Shown: in pieces, positions 1 to 14,428 of the stretch
Numbering within the stretch: the stretch's first letter is position 1
Layout: the number at the start of each line of letters is the position of its first letter
Assembly (NCBI RefSeq): GCF_037975245.1
Contig: NC_092561.1
Coordinates: 15,631,001 to 15,695,000, forward strand
Source of the DNA: Apostichopus japonicus
Taxonomy: Eukaryota > Echinodermata > Holothuroidea > Aspidochirotida > Stichopodidae
Length of the DNA: 64,000 bases
Direction: 5' to 3'
The notes under the pieces: model-generated
The model's database searches: none
Told to the model about the DNA's origin: nothing
Seen by the model: only the letters and a program-made list of their open reading frames with translations
Made by a program: the position numbers and the translations under genes

Positions 1-933
<933 letters not shown>

Positions 934-972
934 ATGCATCTTTCCTGTCACGAAGACGAATCGAAATCCAAC

Positions 973-988
973 GGCTCTTTTAAGGGCC
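973..988 (+). terminator. H4 3' stem-loop, unit 1
   Basis: GGCTCTTTTAAGGGCC folds into the canonical 6-bp stem (one G-U pair) and 4-nt loop of replication-dependent histone mRNAs, which is bound by SLBP. A purine-rich downstream element (CCAGAGAGAG), the expected U7 snRNA pairing site, follows at about 999-1009. Confidence 0.93.
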
Positions 989-2860
989 ATCAAATATCCC
1001 CAGAGAGAGTTACTCATTCCTCTCCCTCGAAACATGCAATTCGTCGTCTTAATTCTTTTCTTTGTGTGAGTGAATGTATGTGTGTGTGTATGTATACGCC
1101 AGCATCGGGCAAAATAAGTTATATGCATAGGCAATTTTGCTAGAAATTTCAAAACACCGTAATTGAAATCCACCCCCTCCCTCAAGTGAAGTCCCCCCCC
1201 CCCTTTAGTAATCCCTACCTAATTGGCTCTCCAGTTCCGACCTCCTGTTTATTTATATAGACAACTTTCCCTAGAAAAAAAAAAACAAGTGTCTATTCTA
1301 CAAAACTTCAATATTATCCCCGTAGGACCTCTTGCGAAGGTCGAGCAGGGGTAAACTCCTTTTATTTATACTCAAGTGAAGTCGGTTATTATACGTAATA
1401 AAATTCTGCAACAACCCCCAGTTCACCAATACAGCAAACCAGTGAAGTTCTAAGACATACGACCCAACAAGCAAGACAATACGAACTTCCCCCACCCCTC
1501 CACCCCCCTCCCGAATCGCTACTTGTCCATTGAACACAATGCATGCACGACTGTACCGTTACACGATTAGTCCCAAATGTGAGACAACATATCATTTGAA
1601 AATGCGCCCTTTTTTACCACTGCCAGAACAGTTTCCCTTGCCTCGGGCATTTTATTTGGCTCACGCGGTAGATCACTGGTAATGTGAGCCGAGGAAGTTA
1701 CTTTTCCAAGCTCGTTCCCTTCGCTAGGCTTGGCGAGTCGATTACGTAACACGCATGCTATTGTTCCAGACTAATTAGCTAGAAAGGTGCAGAAGTTGAC
1801 AGTGGCGAAAAATGAACGTCAGTCTTACTAAAGAGCGGATTTTCATATGTGGCTATGTCGCGATCATCGCAAGTGAAACTATTGAGTGTTTGTGTGTGGT
1901 GGGGGAGGACCTAGAGGTTATTTATCGTTATTGTTGGATTTATTATGGATTATTATGGATTCTAATACCTGCCTGTCTTGTCTCCTTACACCGTACAAAC
2001 CTAGCAGAACCCTACGGTCATCATCGCAGGAATTGCTCAAGGAGAAGAGAACAAGATGCAAGACCGGCGACAGAGCCTTCTCAGTCAGCGCTCCCAGAAT
2101 GCCTATACCGAACTCTGTGAGTGTATGCATTTCTCTTACCACTTTTAAAAACTGCTTTGAAAGCATATTATGTTCGACTCGCTTTTACTGTGTGATTGAC
2201 TGTGTTTTAACTGTCATTGTGCATAGATACTACGTTTGGAACTAGTTACTTAATTCTGAACATTTGATTTTTTTAAATATTTATCTTTCATTTATTTAGT
2301 ACGTTTAGACTCTATTTTGTATCGTTTAGTATTGGGTATTTGATCTGTTTTAGGATTTTGTAATAATTCTCATACTGTAATGTTTTTTTTTTTTTGTAAT
2401 TTAAAAATTTTCATTTATTTACTACGTTTAGGGCTCTATTTTGTATCGTTTAGTATTTAGGCTTTTACAATAATTCTCTTACTGTACTATAGTTCCTCAT
2501 ACTTATATATATTTAAACCTGGACTATGATTGAATCTATTTACATGCTTCTGAAATTGTTTTGGAGTATATGCGTTTTAGTATCGTTTAGTACGGGTGTG
2601 TTTTTTTTATATTGTTGCCTTTGGCTTTTACTTTTTTTCTCTTTTTTTTGCGCAGCTTTGCTGATTATGCGCTATATAAATATCACTTATTAATATTATT
2701 ATTATCGATAAATGGGCCCCAGAACGTGATCAACTACACGGTCAATGGCTTGAGAGTAACAGGTACATATGATACAATGTAAGATTACTTAAAATAAGAG
2801 ACAACGAAACTGCATGTTTGAGGAGGGGGAGATAAGTCTGCCGTTTCTGGAATATAGGAT

Positions 2861-2876
2861 GGCCCTTAAAAGAGCC
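2861..2876 (-). terminator. H2B 3' stem-loop, unit 1
   Basis: Read on the minus strand this is GGCTCTTTTAAGGGCC, identical to the H4, H2A and H3 stem-loops of the unit. It lies 35 bp after the H2B stop codon. Confidence 0.93.
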
Positions 2877-2911
2877 GTTGGATGTCGAGCCTTCTACACG
2901 AGAAGAACAAT

Positions 2912-3283
2912 CTACTTGGAGGTGGTGTACTTGGTGACAGCCTTGGTACCCTCTGAGACGGCATGCTTGGCGAGCTCACCAGGCAGCAACAGTCTGACGG
3001 CGGTCTGGACCTCCCGACTGGTGATGGTGGACTTCCTGTTGTAGTGGGCCAAACGGGAAGCTTCGGCGGCGATACGCTCGAAGATGTCGTTCACGAAGCT
3101 GTTCATGATAGACATAGCACGGCTAGAGATACCGGTGTCTGGGTGGACCTGCTTCATGACTTTGTAGATGTAGATACTGTAAGTCTCACGCCTGGTCCTT
3201 CGCCTCTTCTTGTCTCCTGGGTTGCGAGGTGCCTTGGACTTGGCGGCCTTCTTTGCTCCCTTTCCTGCAGCTTTTGGTGCCAT
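2912..3283 (-). CDS. H2B: Histone H2B, unit 1
   Basis: Core histone H2B, 123 aa, normal length and intronless. It dimerises with H2A in the nucleosome. The basic N-terminal tail ([20 protein letters not shown]) is followed by the histone fold from about residue 35 ([20 protein letters not shown]), the [20 protein letters not shown] helix and the C-terminal helix [20 protein letters not shown]. The C-terminal lysine that is normally ubiquitinated (AVTKYTTSK) is kept. The tail lacks the long SPKK repeats of sea urchin sperm H2B, so this looks like a somatic or early type. It is divergent from H2A across a 364-bp promoter, with a TATA-like CATAAATAC on the minus strand at 3358-3366. Confidence 0.98.
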   Translation of the reverse strand: MAPKAAGKGAKKAAKSKAPRNPGDKKRRRTRRETYSIYIYKVMKQVHPDTGISSRAMSIMNSFVNDIFERIAAEASRLAHYNRKSTITSREVQTAVRLLLPGELAKHAVSEGTKAVTKYTTSK

Positions 3284-3647
3284 TTTGGACGTGAAGTTTT
3301 CGTTGCGATACGGTAAGTAAAGCGATGAATGAATGAGTGTCCTCCACGCTGCGAAATGTATTTATGACAGATTTGATATCACTTCAGCGAAGCAGAAAAA
3401 CTTCCCATATTGACAAAGCACGTGCTATGCATTGCACAGCACACACGAGCTGGCCAATCACAATGCGGAAGCTTTTCTTAATTCTTTCACGCATTGTACG
3501 ATCAGGGCAAAGGGTGGCATAGAATCCCCTCATAAGGGCACTGTGCTGTAGCTTTAGAGTCCGGACTACTTGAATGAGAGCTTTCCGGCAGGCAAATCAT
3601 TTCTTTGATTCGTTTCAAGTCGAAAACATACCCAAATTTACTTCATC
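3284..3647. promoter_or_regulatory. H2B-H2A divergent promoter, unit 1
   Basis: A 364-bp shared promoter. It has a TATA-like CATAAATAC (minus strand, 3358-3366) for H2B, a CCAAT box at 3454-3458, and a weak TATA-like TCATAAGGG near 3530-3537 for H2A. It also holds CAGGGCAAAGGG at 3503-3514, similar to the sequence inside H2A (3677-3689) where two other units are interrupted. Confidence 0.6.
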
Positions 3648-4028
3648 ATGACTGGCAGGGGCAAAGGTGGTAAGGCCAGGGCAAAGGCCAAGAGTCGATC
3701 TGCAAGAGCAGGGCTTCAATTCCCAGTAGGTCGTGTACACAGGTTCCTGCGAAGAGGAAATTACGCCCAGAGGATCGGCGCTGGCGCACCCGTCTACCTG
3801 GCTGCCGTACTAGAGTACCTCGCCGCCGAGATCTTGGAATTGGCCGGTAACGCTGCACGTGACAACAAGAAGACCAGGATCATCCCCCGTCATCTCCAAC
3901 TCGCCATCCGAAACGACGAGGAGTTGAACAAACTCTTGAGCGGAGTCACCATCGCCCAGGGAGGTGTTCTTCCAAACATCCAGGCTGTCCTTCTACCCAA
4001 GAAGACATCCGGAGGCAAGAAGGCTTAA
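3648..4028 (+). CDS. H2A: Histone H2A, unit 1 (intact)
   Basis: Core histone H2A, 126 aa, intronless and full length. The tail starts [20 protein letters not shown], with Thr where animal H2A usually has Ser after the initiator Met. The histone fold follows ([20 protein letters not shown]). The acidic patch residues are in place ([17 protein letters not shown] and NDEELN). The C-terminus is [11 protein letters not shown] with no SQ motif, so it is not H2A.X, and it lacks H2A.Z features. Codons 10-14 contain CAGGGCAAAGGCC (3677-3689), the site interrupted in units 4 and 5. The stop is followed after 38 bp by the histone stem-loop. Confidence 0.98.
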   Translation: MTGRGKGGKARAKAKSRSARAGLQFPVGRVHRFLRRGNYAQRIGAGAPVYLAAVLEYLAAEILELAGNAARDNKKTRIIPRHLQLAIRNDEELNKLLSGVTIAQGGVLPNIQAVLLPKKTSGGKKA

Positions 4029-4066
4029 AGGGGAGGTTGCATTGCAATCGCCCATCGATTACCAAC

Positions 4067-4082
4067 GGCTCTTTTAAGGGCC
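4067..4082 (+). terminator. H2A 3' stem-loop, unit 1
   Basis: GGCTCTTTTAAGGGCC, followed by a good downstream element match (CAGAAAGATA at about 4094-4103). Confidence 0.94.
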
Positions 4083-4172
4083 ATCAAATCACCCAGAAAG
4101 ATATACTCATTCCTCTCCTCAAACATGCTTGCGTCAGTGTCTTATTTCTCCTTTTAAGTTAGATGTATCAGC

Positions 4173-4243
4173 TAGCTGCAACCCCAATAATCGTGGGGCT
4201 TCGGACCCTCAGCCAAAAACCAAAGGTCAGAAACCCCAAGATT
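4173..4243. repeat. Hairpin relic related to the tip of insertion 2
   Basis: About 70 bp that aligns by eye at roughly 85% with 53530-53600, the left tip of insertion 2: both read GCTGCA, then TGTGGGGCTTC or CGTGGGGCTTC, then GACCCT, AGCCA and AAACCAAAGGTCAGAAACCCC. The arms at 4194-4207 and 4225-4238 are inverted repeats (12 of 14 pair). The same relic is in the other H2A-H3 spacers, near 9919-9989, 15690-15760 and 48241-48311. No target duplication was recognised. Confidence 0.7.
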
Positions 4244-4933
4244 TGATTGAAAACTCCTGCTGGACAGAAAACTAACATCCCATAAAAAAAAAAAAAAAAT
4301 AAAGAAAATATATATAATGTATGTAGGGAACTTTTCACATGATTTTGGCCGCAGGTTTTATGAATTAAGTATTTAGCAAGAGATCTTGGATTAGGGGATA
4401 AAGGGAACTTTATTATTATTATTATTATGAATAATTTTTGTAACTTTTTGGGTTTGAAATAAAAATAGATATTGTGTTTGGCTGCTTCAATGAGCTTACT
4501 GGTAGCAATGCATCTGGGGGTGTTAAGTCAGATCCTAAGGGCTTTGTTATTAATAGTCTTAGAAATTTGAAACTTGTAACAACTAACGAGGCATATACTA
4601 CCGCAAGTATTAATCGTTTCGCACCTTTCAATGTTATTAAGTCTGGAAATTTTTGTCGGTGTGTTACGTAATCAATTCGCAAAGCCAAGCCGAGGGAACG
4701 AGCATCAGCTCAAATTTTCCCCCGATCTACTGCGAGAGCCTATTGAAATGCCCGAGGCAGGTAAACTGTTATGGCAGTGGTATTAAATTTAAGATCCGTG
4801 CTTTGAACGATAGAGATATTACTACGTTTTTAAGATTTACTTCTCTTGTATTGGAGATCGTTAACATACACGCTGATGTGTGTCAACCCATGTTAACACG
4901 CTTATAATACAAAGGCGATTAGGATAGAGGATC

Positions 4934-4965
<32 letters not shown>

Positions 4966-5182
4966 GATTAGGGGTTATGATTATGAGTTAGGGATAAGCT
5001 CACTTTGATTATTTATTAGTGAATTGCATCATGCACGAAGGGAATCACCAACCACCCAGCATAGAAGTAATAATAACAATAATAATGATAATCATTTAAA
5101 AAATAATAATAATAATAATAATGAGACGACAAGTTGCATGTTCGGAGGGAGAGAAAAATCTGCTCTAACTGGTAGATATGAT

Positions 5183-5198
5183 GGCCCTTAAAAGAGCC
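5183..5198 (-). terminator. H3 3' stem-loop, unit 1
   Basis: The minus strand reads GGCTCTTTTAAGGGCC, 36 bp after the H3 stop codon. Confidence 0.93.
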
Positions 5199-5234
5199 GT
5201 TGGTTTTCGAGAATCCGTCGGAGACAGATACGAT

Positions 5235-6705
<1,471 letters not shown>

Positions 6706-6744
6706 ATGCATCTTTCCTGTCACGAAGACGAATCGAAATCCAAC

Positions 6745-6752
6745 GGCTCTGG
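6745..6752 (+). other. Deletion scar replacing the H4 stem-loop, unit 2
   Basis: The 5' stem arm GGCTCT (6745-6750) is followed directly by GGGAGTTACTC instead of TTTAAGGGCC. Compared with unit 1, the sequence from the loop to the downstream element is gone and two G residues are left at the junction. The net loss of 26 bp equals the whole length difference between units 1 (5772) and 2 (5746). Confidence 0.9.
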
Positions 6753-8606
6753 GAGTTACTCATTCCTCTCCCTCGAAACATGCAATTCGTCGTCTTAATT
6801 CTTTTCTTTGTGTGAGTGAATGTATGTGTGTGTGTATGTATACGCCAGCATCGGGCAAAATAAGTTATATGCATAGGCAATTTTGCTAGAAATTTCAAAA
6901 CACCGTAATTGAAATCCACCCCCTCCCTCAAGTGAAGTCCCCCCCCCCCTTTAGTAATCCCTACCTAATTGGCTCTCCAGTTCCGACCTCCTGTTTATTT
7001 ATATAGACAACTTTCCCTAGAAAAAAAAAAACAAGTGTCTATTCTACAAAACTTCAATATTATCCCCGTAGGACCTCTTGCGAAGGTCGAGCAGGGGTAA
7101 ACTCCTTTTATTTATACTCAAGTGAAGTCGGTTATTATACGTAATAAAATTCTGCAACAACCCCCAGTTCACCAATACAGCAAACCAGTGAAGTTCTAAG
7201 ACATACGACCCAACAAGCAAGACAATACGAACTTCCCCCACCCCTCCACCCCCCTCCCGAATCGCTACTTGTCCATTGAACACAATGCATGCACGACTGT
7301 ACCGTTACACGATTAGTCCCAAATGTGAGACAACATATCATTTGAAAATGCGCCCTTTTTTACCACTGCCAGAACAGTTTCCCTTGCCTCGGGCATTTTA
7401 TTTGGCTCACGCGGTAGATCACTGGTAATGTGAGCCGAGGAAGTTACTTTTCCAAGCTCGTTCCCTTCGCTAGGCTTGGCGAGTCGATTACGTAACACGC
7501 ATGCTATTGTTCCAGACTAATTAGCTAGAAAGGTGCAGAAGTTGACAGTGGCGAAAAATGAACGTCAGTCTTACTAAAGAGCGGATTTTCATATGTGGCT
7601 ATGTCGCGATCATCGCAAGTGAAACTATTGAGTGTTTGTGTGTGGTGGGGGAGGACCTAGAGGTTATTTATCGTTATTGTTGGATTTATTATGGATTATT
7701 ATGGATTCTAATACCTGCCTGTCTTGTCTCCTTACACCGTACAAACCTAGCAGAACCCTACGGTCATCATCGCAGGAATTGCTCAAGGAGAAGAGAACAA
7801 GATGCAAGACCGGCGACAGAGCCTTCTCAGTCAGCGCTCCCAGAATGCCTATACCGAACTCTGTGAGTGTATGCATTTCTCTTACCACTTTTAAAAACTG
7901 CTTTGAAAGCATATTATGTTCGACTCGCTTTTACTGTGTGATTGACTGTGTTTTAACTGTCATTGTGCATAGATACTACGTTTGGAACTAGTTACTTAAT
8001 TCTGAACATTTGATTTTTTTAAATATTTATCTTTCATTTATTTAGTACGTTTAGACTCTATTTTGTATCGTTTAGTATTGGGTATTTGATCTGTTTTAGG
8101 ATTTTGTAATAATTCTCATACTGTAATGTTTTTTTTTTTTTGTAATTTAAAAATTTTCATTTATTTACTACGTTTAGGGCTCTATTTTGTATCGTTTAGT
8201 ATTTAGGCTTTTACAATAATTCTCTTACTGTACTATAGTTCCTCATACTTATATATATTTAAACCTGGACTATGATTGAATCTATTTACATGCTTCTGAA
8301 ATTGTTTTGGAGTATATGCGTTTTAGTATCGTTTAGTACGGGTGTGTTTTTTTTATATTGTTGCCTTTGGCTTTTACTTTTTTTCTCTTTTTTTTGCGCA
8401 GCTTTGCTGATTATGCGCTATATAAATATCACTTATTAATATTATTATTATCGATAAATGGGCCCCAGAACGTGATCAACTACACGGTCAATGGCTTGAG
8501 AGTAACAGGTACATATGATACAATGTAAGATTACTTAAAATAAGAGACAACGAAACTGCATGTTTGAGGAGGGGGAGATAAGTCTGCCGTTTCTGGAATA
8601 TAGGAT

Positions 8607-8622
8607 GGCCCTTAAAAGAGCC
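8607..8622 (-). terminator. H2B 3' stem-loop, unit 2
   Basis: Intact GGCTCTTTTAAGGGCC on the minus strand, so the loss in this unit is limited to H4. Confidence 0.93.
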
Positions 8623-8657
8623 GTTGGATGTCGAGCCTTCTACACGAGAAGAACAAT

Positions 8658-9029
8658 CTACTTGGAGGTGGTGTACTTGGTGACAGCCTTGGTACCCTCT
8701 GAGACGGCATGCTTGGCGAGCTCACCAGGCAGCAACAGTCTGACGGCGGTCTGGACCTCCCGACTGGTGATGGTGGACTTCCTGTTGTAGTGGGCCAAAC
8801 GGGAAGCTTCGGCGGCGATACGCTCGAAGATGTCGTTCACGAAGCTGTTCATGATAGACATAGCACGGCTAGAGATACCGGTGTCTGGGTGGACCTGCTT
8901 CATGACTTTGTAGATGTAGATACTGTAAGTCTCACGCCTGGTCCTTCGCCTCTTCTTGTCTCCTGGGTTGCGAGGTGCCTTGGACTTGGCGGCCTTCTTT
9001 GCTCCCTTTCCTGCAGCTTTTGGTGCCAT
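8658..9029 (-). CDS. H2B: Histone H2B, unit 2
   Basis: A 123-aa H2B identical in protein sequence to unit 1, with tail, histone fold and C-terminal AVTKYTTSK all present. It is convergent with the stem-loop-less H4 of this unit, so any H4 read-through transcript would run towards it as antisense. Its own stem-loop and divergent promoter are unchanged. Confidence 0.98.
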   Translation of the reverse strand: MAPKAAGKGAKKAAKSKAPRNPGDKKRRRTRRETYSIYIYKVMKQVHPDTGISSRAMSIMNSFVNDIFERIAAEASRLAHYNRKSTITSREVQTAVRLLLPGELAKHAVSEGTKAVTKYTTSK

Positions 9030-9393
9030 TTTGGACGTGAAGTTTTCGTTGCGATACGGTAAGTAAAGCGATGAATGAATGAGTGTCCTCCACGCTGCGA
9101 AATGTATTTATGACAGATTTGATATCACTTCAGCGAAGCAGAAAAACTTCCCATATTGACAAAGCACGTGCTATGCATTGCACAGCACACACGAGCTGGC
9201 CAATCACAATGCGGAAGCTTTTCTTAATTCTTTCACGCATTGTACGATCAGGGCAAAGGGTGGCATAGAATCCCCTCATAAGGGCACTGTGCTGTAGCTT
9301 TAGAGTCCGGACTACTTGAATGAGAGCTTTCCGGCAGGCAAATCATTTCTTTGATTCGTTTCAAGTCGAAAACATACCCAAATTTACTTCATC
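9030..9393. promoter_or_regulatory. H2B-H2A divergent promoter, unit 2
   Basis: Same 364-bp arrangement as unit 1: H2B TATA-like at about 9104-9112, CCAAT at 9200-9204, CAGGGCAAAGGG at 9249-9260. Confidence 0.6.
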
Positions 9394-9774
9394 ATGACTG
9401 GCAGGGGCAAAGGTGGTAAGGCCAGGGCAAAGGCCAAGAGTCGATCTGCAAGAGCAGGGCTTCAATTCCCAGTAGGTCGTGTACACAGGTTCCTGCGAAG
9501 AGGAAATTACGCCCAGAGGATCGGCGCTGGCGCACCCGTCTACCTGGCTGCCGTACTAGAGTACCTCGCCGCCGAGATCTTGGAATTGGCCGGTAACGCT
9601 GCACGTGACAACAAGAAGACCAGGATCATCCCCCGTCATCTCCAACTCGCCATCCGAAACGACGAGGAGTTGAACAAACTCTTGAGCGGAGTCACCATCG
9701 CCCAGGGAGGTGTTCTTCCAAACATCCAGGCTGTCCTTCTACCCAAGAAGACATCCGGAGGCAAGAAGGCTTAA
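9394..9774 (+). CDS. H2A: Histone H2A, unit 2 (intact)
   Basis: A 126-aa H2A identical in protein sequence to unit 1. The potential insertion site CAGGGCAAAGGCC is uninterrupted at 9423-9435, so this copy shows the empty-site state. The stop is followed by an intact stem-loop and downstream element. Confidence 0.98.
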   Translation: MTGRGKGGKARAKAKSRSARAGLQFPVGRVHRFLRRGNYAQRIGAGAPVYLAAVLEYLAAEILELAGNAARDNKKTRIIPRHLQLAIRNDEELNKLLSGVTIAQGGVLPNIQAVLLPKKTSGGKKA

Positions 9775-9812
9775 AGGGGAGGTTGCATTGCAATCGCCCA
9801 TCGATTACCAAC

Positions 9813-9828
9813 GGCTCTTTTAAGGGCC
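9813..9828 (+). terminator. H2A 3' stem-loop, unit 2
   Basis: GGCTCTTTTAAGGGCC with CAGAAAGATA downstream. Confidence 0.94.
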
Positions 9829-10679
9829 ATCAAATCACCCAGAAAGATATACTCATTCCTCTCCTCAAACATGCTTGCGTCAGTGTCTTATTTCTCCTTT
9901 TAAGTTAGATGTATCAGCTAGCTGCAACCCCAATAATCGTGGGGCTTCGGACCCTCAGCCAAAAACCAAAGGTCAGAAACCCCAAGATTTGATTGAAAAC
10001 TCCTGCTGGACAGAAAACTAACATCCCATAAAAAAAAAAAAAAAATAAAGAAAATATATATAATGTATGTAGGGAACTTTTCACATGATTTTGGCCGCAG
10101 GTTTTATGAATTAAGTATTTAGCAAGAGATCTTGGATTAGGGGATAAAGGGAACTTTATTATTATTATTATTATGAATAATTTTTGTAACTTTTTGGGTT
10201 TGAAATAAAAATAGATATTGTGTTTGGCTGCTTCAATGAGCTTACTGGTAGCAATGCATCTGGGGGTGTTAAGTCAGATCCTAAGGGCTTTGTTATTAAT
10301 AGTCTTAGAAATTTGAAACTTGTAACAACTAACGAGGCATATACTACCGCAAGTATTAATCGTTTCGCACCTTTCAATGTTATTAAGTCTGGAAATTTTT
10401 GTCGGTGTGTTACGTAATCAATTCGCAAAGCCAAGCCGAGGGAACGAGCATCAGCTCAAATTTTCCCCCGATCTACTGCGAGAGCCTATTGAAATGCCCG
10501 AGGCAGGTAAACTGTTATGGCAGTGGTATTAAATTTAAGATCCGTGCTTTGAACGATAGAGATATTACTACGTTTTTAAGATTTACTTCTCTTGTATTGG
10601 AGATCGTTAACATACACGCTGATGTGTGTCAACCCATGTTAACACGCTTATAATACAAAGGCGATTAGGATAGAGGATC

Positions 10680-10711
<32 letters not shown>

Positions 10712-10928
10712 GATTAGGGGTTATGATTATGAGTTAGGGATAAGCTCACTTTGATTATTTATTAGTGAATTGCATCATGCACGAAGGGAATCACCAACCA
10801 CCCAGCATAGAAGTAATAATAACAATAATAATGATAATCATTTAAAAAATAATAATAATAATAATAATGAGACGACAAGTTGCATGTTCGGAGGGAGAGA
10901 AAAATCTGCTCTAACTGGTAGATATGAT

Positions 10929-10944
10929 GGCCCTTAAAAGAGCC
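10929..10944 (-). terminator. H3 3' stem-loop, unit 2
   Basis: Minus-strand GGCTCTTTTAAGGGCC after the H3 stop. Confidence 0.93.
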
Positions 10945-10980
10945 GTTGGTTTTCGAGAATCCGTCGGAGACAGATACGAT

Positions 10981-12451
<1,471 letters not shown>

Positions 12452-12490
12452 ATGCATCTTTCCTGTCACGAAGACGAATCGAAATCCAAC

Positions 12491-12506
12491 GGCTCTTTTA
12501 AGGGCC
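12491..12506 (+). terminator. H4 3' stem-loop, unit 3
   Basis: GGCTCTTTTAAGGGCC with the purine-rich downstream element. Confidence 0.93.
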
Positions 12507-14377
12507 ATCAAATATCCCCAGAGAGAGTTACTCATTCCTCTCCCTCGAAACATGCAATTCGTCGTCTTAATTCTTTTCTTTGTGTGAGTGAATGTATGTG
12601 TGTGTGTATGTATACGCCAGCATCGGGCAAAATAAGTTATATGCATAGGCAATTTTGCTAGAAATTTCAAAACACCGTAATTGAAATCCACCCCCTCCCT
12701 CAAGTGAAGTCCCCCCCCCCTTTAGTAATCCCTACCTAATTGGCTCTCCAGTTCCGACCTCCTGTTTATTTATATAGACAACTTTCCCTAGAAAAAAAAA
12801 AACAAGTGTCTATTCTACAAAACTTCAATATTATCCCCGTAGGACCTCTTGCGAAGGTCGAGCAGGGGTAAACTCCTTTTATTTATACTCAAGTGAAGTC
12901 GGTTATTATACGTAATAAAATTCTGCAACAACCCCCAGTTCACCAATACAGCAAACCAGTGAAGTTCTAAGACATACGACCCAACAAGCAAGACAATACG
13001 AACTTCCCCCACCCCTCCACCCCCCTCCCGAATCGCTACTTGTCCATTGAACACAATGCATGCACGACTGTACCGTTACACGATTAGTCCCAAATGTGAG
13101 ACAACATATCATTTGAAAATGCGCCCTTTTTTACCACTGCCAGAACAGTTTCCCTTGCCTCGGGCATTTTATTTGGCTCACGCGGTAGATCACTGGTAAT
13201 GTGAGCCGAGGAAGTTACTTTTCCAAGCTCGTTCCCTTCGCTAGGCTTGGCGAGTCGATTACGTAACACGCATGCTATTGTTCCAGACTAATTAGCTAGA
13301 AAGGTGCAGAAGTTGACAGTGGCGAAAAATGAACGTCAGTCTTACTAAAGAGCGGATTTTCATATGTGGCTATGTCGCGATCATCGCAAGTGAAACTATT
13401 GAGTGTTTGTGTGTGGTGGGGGAGGACCTAGAGGTTATTTATCGTTATTGTTGGATTTATTATGGATTATTATGGATTCTAATACCTGCCTGTCTTGTCT
13501 CCTTACACCGTACAAACCTAGCAGAACCCTACGGTCATCATCGCAGGAATTGCTCAAGGAGAAGAGAACAAGATGCAAGACCGGCGACAGAGCCTTCTCA
13601 GTCAGCGCTCCCAGAATGCCTATACCGAACTCTGTGAGTGTATGCATTTCTCTTACCACTTTTAAAAACTGCTTTGAAAGCATATTATGTTCGACTCGCT
13701 TTTACTGTGTGATTGACTGTGTTTTAACTGTCATTGTGCATAGATACTACGTTTGGAACTAGTTACTTAATTCTGAACATTTGATTTTTTTAAATATTTA
13801 TCTTTCATTTATTTAGTACGTTTAGACTCTATTTTGTATCGTTTAGTATTGGGTATTTGATCTGTTTTAGGATTTTGTAATAATTCTCATACTGTAATGT
13901 TTTTTTTTTTTTGTAATTTAAAAATTTTCATTTATTTACTACGTTTAGGGCTCTATTTTGTATCGTTTAGTATTTAGGCTTTTACAATAATTCTCTTACT
14001 GTACTATAGTTCCTCATACTTATATATATTTAAACCTGGACTATGATTGAATCTATTTACATGCTTCTGAAATTGTTTTGGAGTATATGCGTTTTAGTAT
14101 CGTTTAGTACGGGTGTGTTTTTTTTATATTGTTGCCTTTGGCTTTTACTTTTTTTCTCTTTTTTTTGCGCAGCTTTGCTGATTATGCGCTATATAAATAT
14201 CACTTATTAATATTATTATTATCGATAAATGGGCCCCAGAACGTGATCAACTACACGGTCAATGGCTTGAGAGTAACAGGTACATATGATACAATGTAAG
14301 ATTACTTAAAATAAGAGACAACGAAACTGCATGTTTGAGGAGGGGGAGATAAGTCTGCCGTTTCTGGAATATAGGAT

Positions 14378-14393
14378 GGCCCTTAAAAGAGCC
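14378..14393 (-). terminator. H2B 3' stem-loop, unit 3
   Basis: Minus-strand GGCTCTTTTAAGGGCC. Confidence 0.93.
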
Positions 14394-14428
14394 GTTGGAT
14401 GTCGAGCCTTCTACACGAGAAGAACAAT

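Larger units (their letters stand above)
934..2911. other. H4-H2B convergent spacer, unit 1
   Basis: About 2 kb with no supported gene; the open frames are short and mostly lack ATG. It holds the H4 stem-loop, an 11-C and an 11-A homopolymer near 1192-1203 and 1275-1285, and a segment (1599-1800) homologous in reverse to part of the H2A-H3 spacer. A diverged tandem duplication lies at about 2290-2385 and 2410-2485 (both contain TCTATTTTGTATCGTTTAGT). A possible non-LTR or SINE 3' tail (GCGCTATATAAATA followed by ATT repeats) lies at about 2670-2705. The H2B stem-loop is at 2861-2876. Confidence 0.8.
4029..5234. other. H2A-H3 convergent spacer, unit 1
   Basis: About 1.2 kb without a supported gene. 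It holds the H2A stem-loop, a hairpin relic resembling the left end of insertion 2 (4173-4243), a run of 15 A at about 4284-4299 and ATT repeats at about 4410-4427. A segment at about 4615-4790 is homologous to the other spacer. A (GT)n microsatellite lies at about 4935-4965, ATA/AAT repeats at about 5064-5122, and the H3 stem-loop at 5183-5198. Confidence 0.8.
6706..8657. other. H4-H2B convergent spacer, unit 2
   Basis: Same content as the unit 1 spacer apart from the missing H4 stem-loop. There is no supported gene. The inverted-homology segment is at about 7345-7546, the tandem duplication at about 8036-8231 and the ATT-tailed segment near 8416-8451. Confidence 0.8.
9775..10980. other. H2A-H3 convergent spacer, unit 2
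   Basis: No gene seen. It holds the insertion-2-like hairpin relic (about 9919-9989), the spacer-homology segment (about 10361-10536), (GT)n at about 10681-10711 and ATA/AAT repeats at about 10810-10868. Confidence 0.8.
12452..14428. other. H4-H2B convergent spacer, unit 3
   Basis: No gene seen. It differs from unit 1 by one C fewer in the poly-C run (10 instead of 11). The other repeats are as in unit 1. Confidence 0.8.

Noticed and set aside
1567-1752. Small minus-strand frame in the H4-H2B spacer as a gene
   Set aside because: It starts with GTG, is only 61 codons and has no promoter context. Its conservation among units is explained by array homogenisation.
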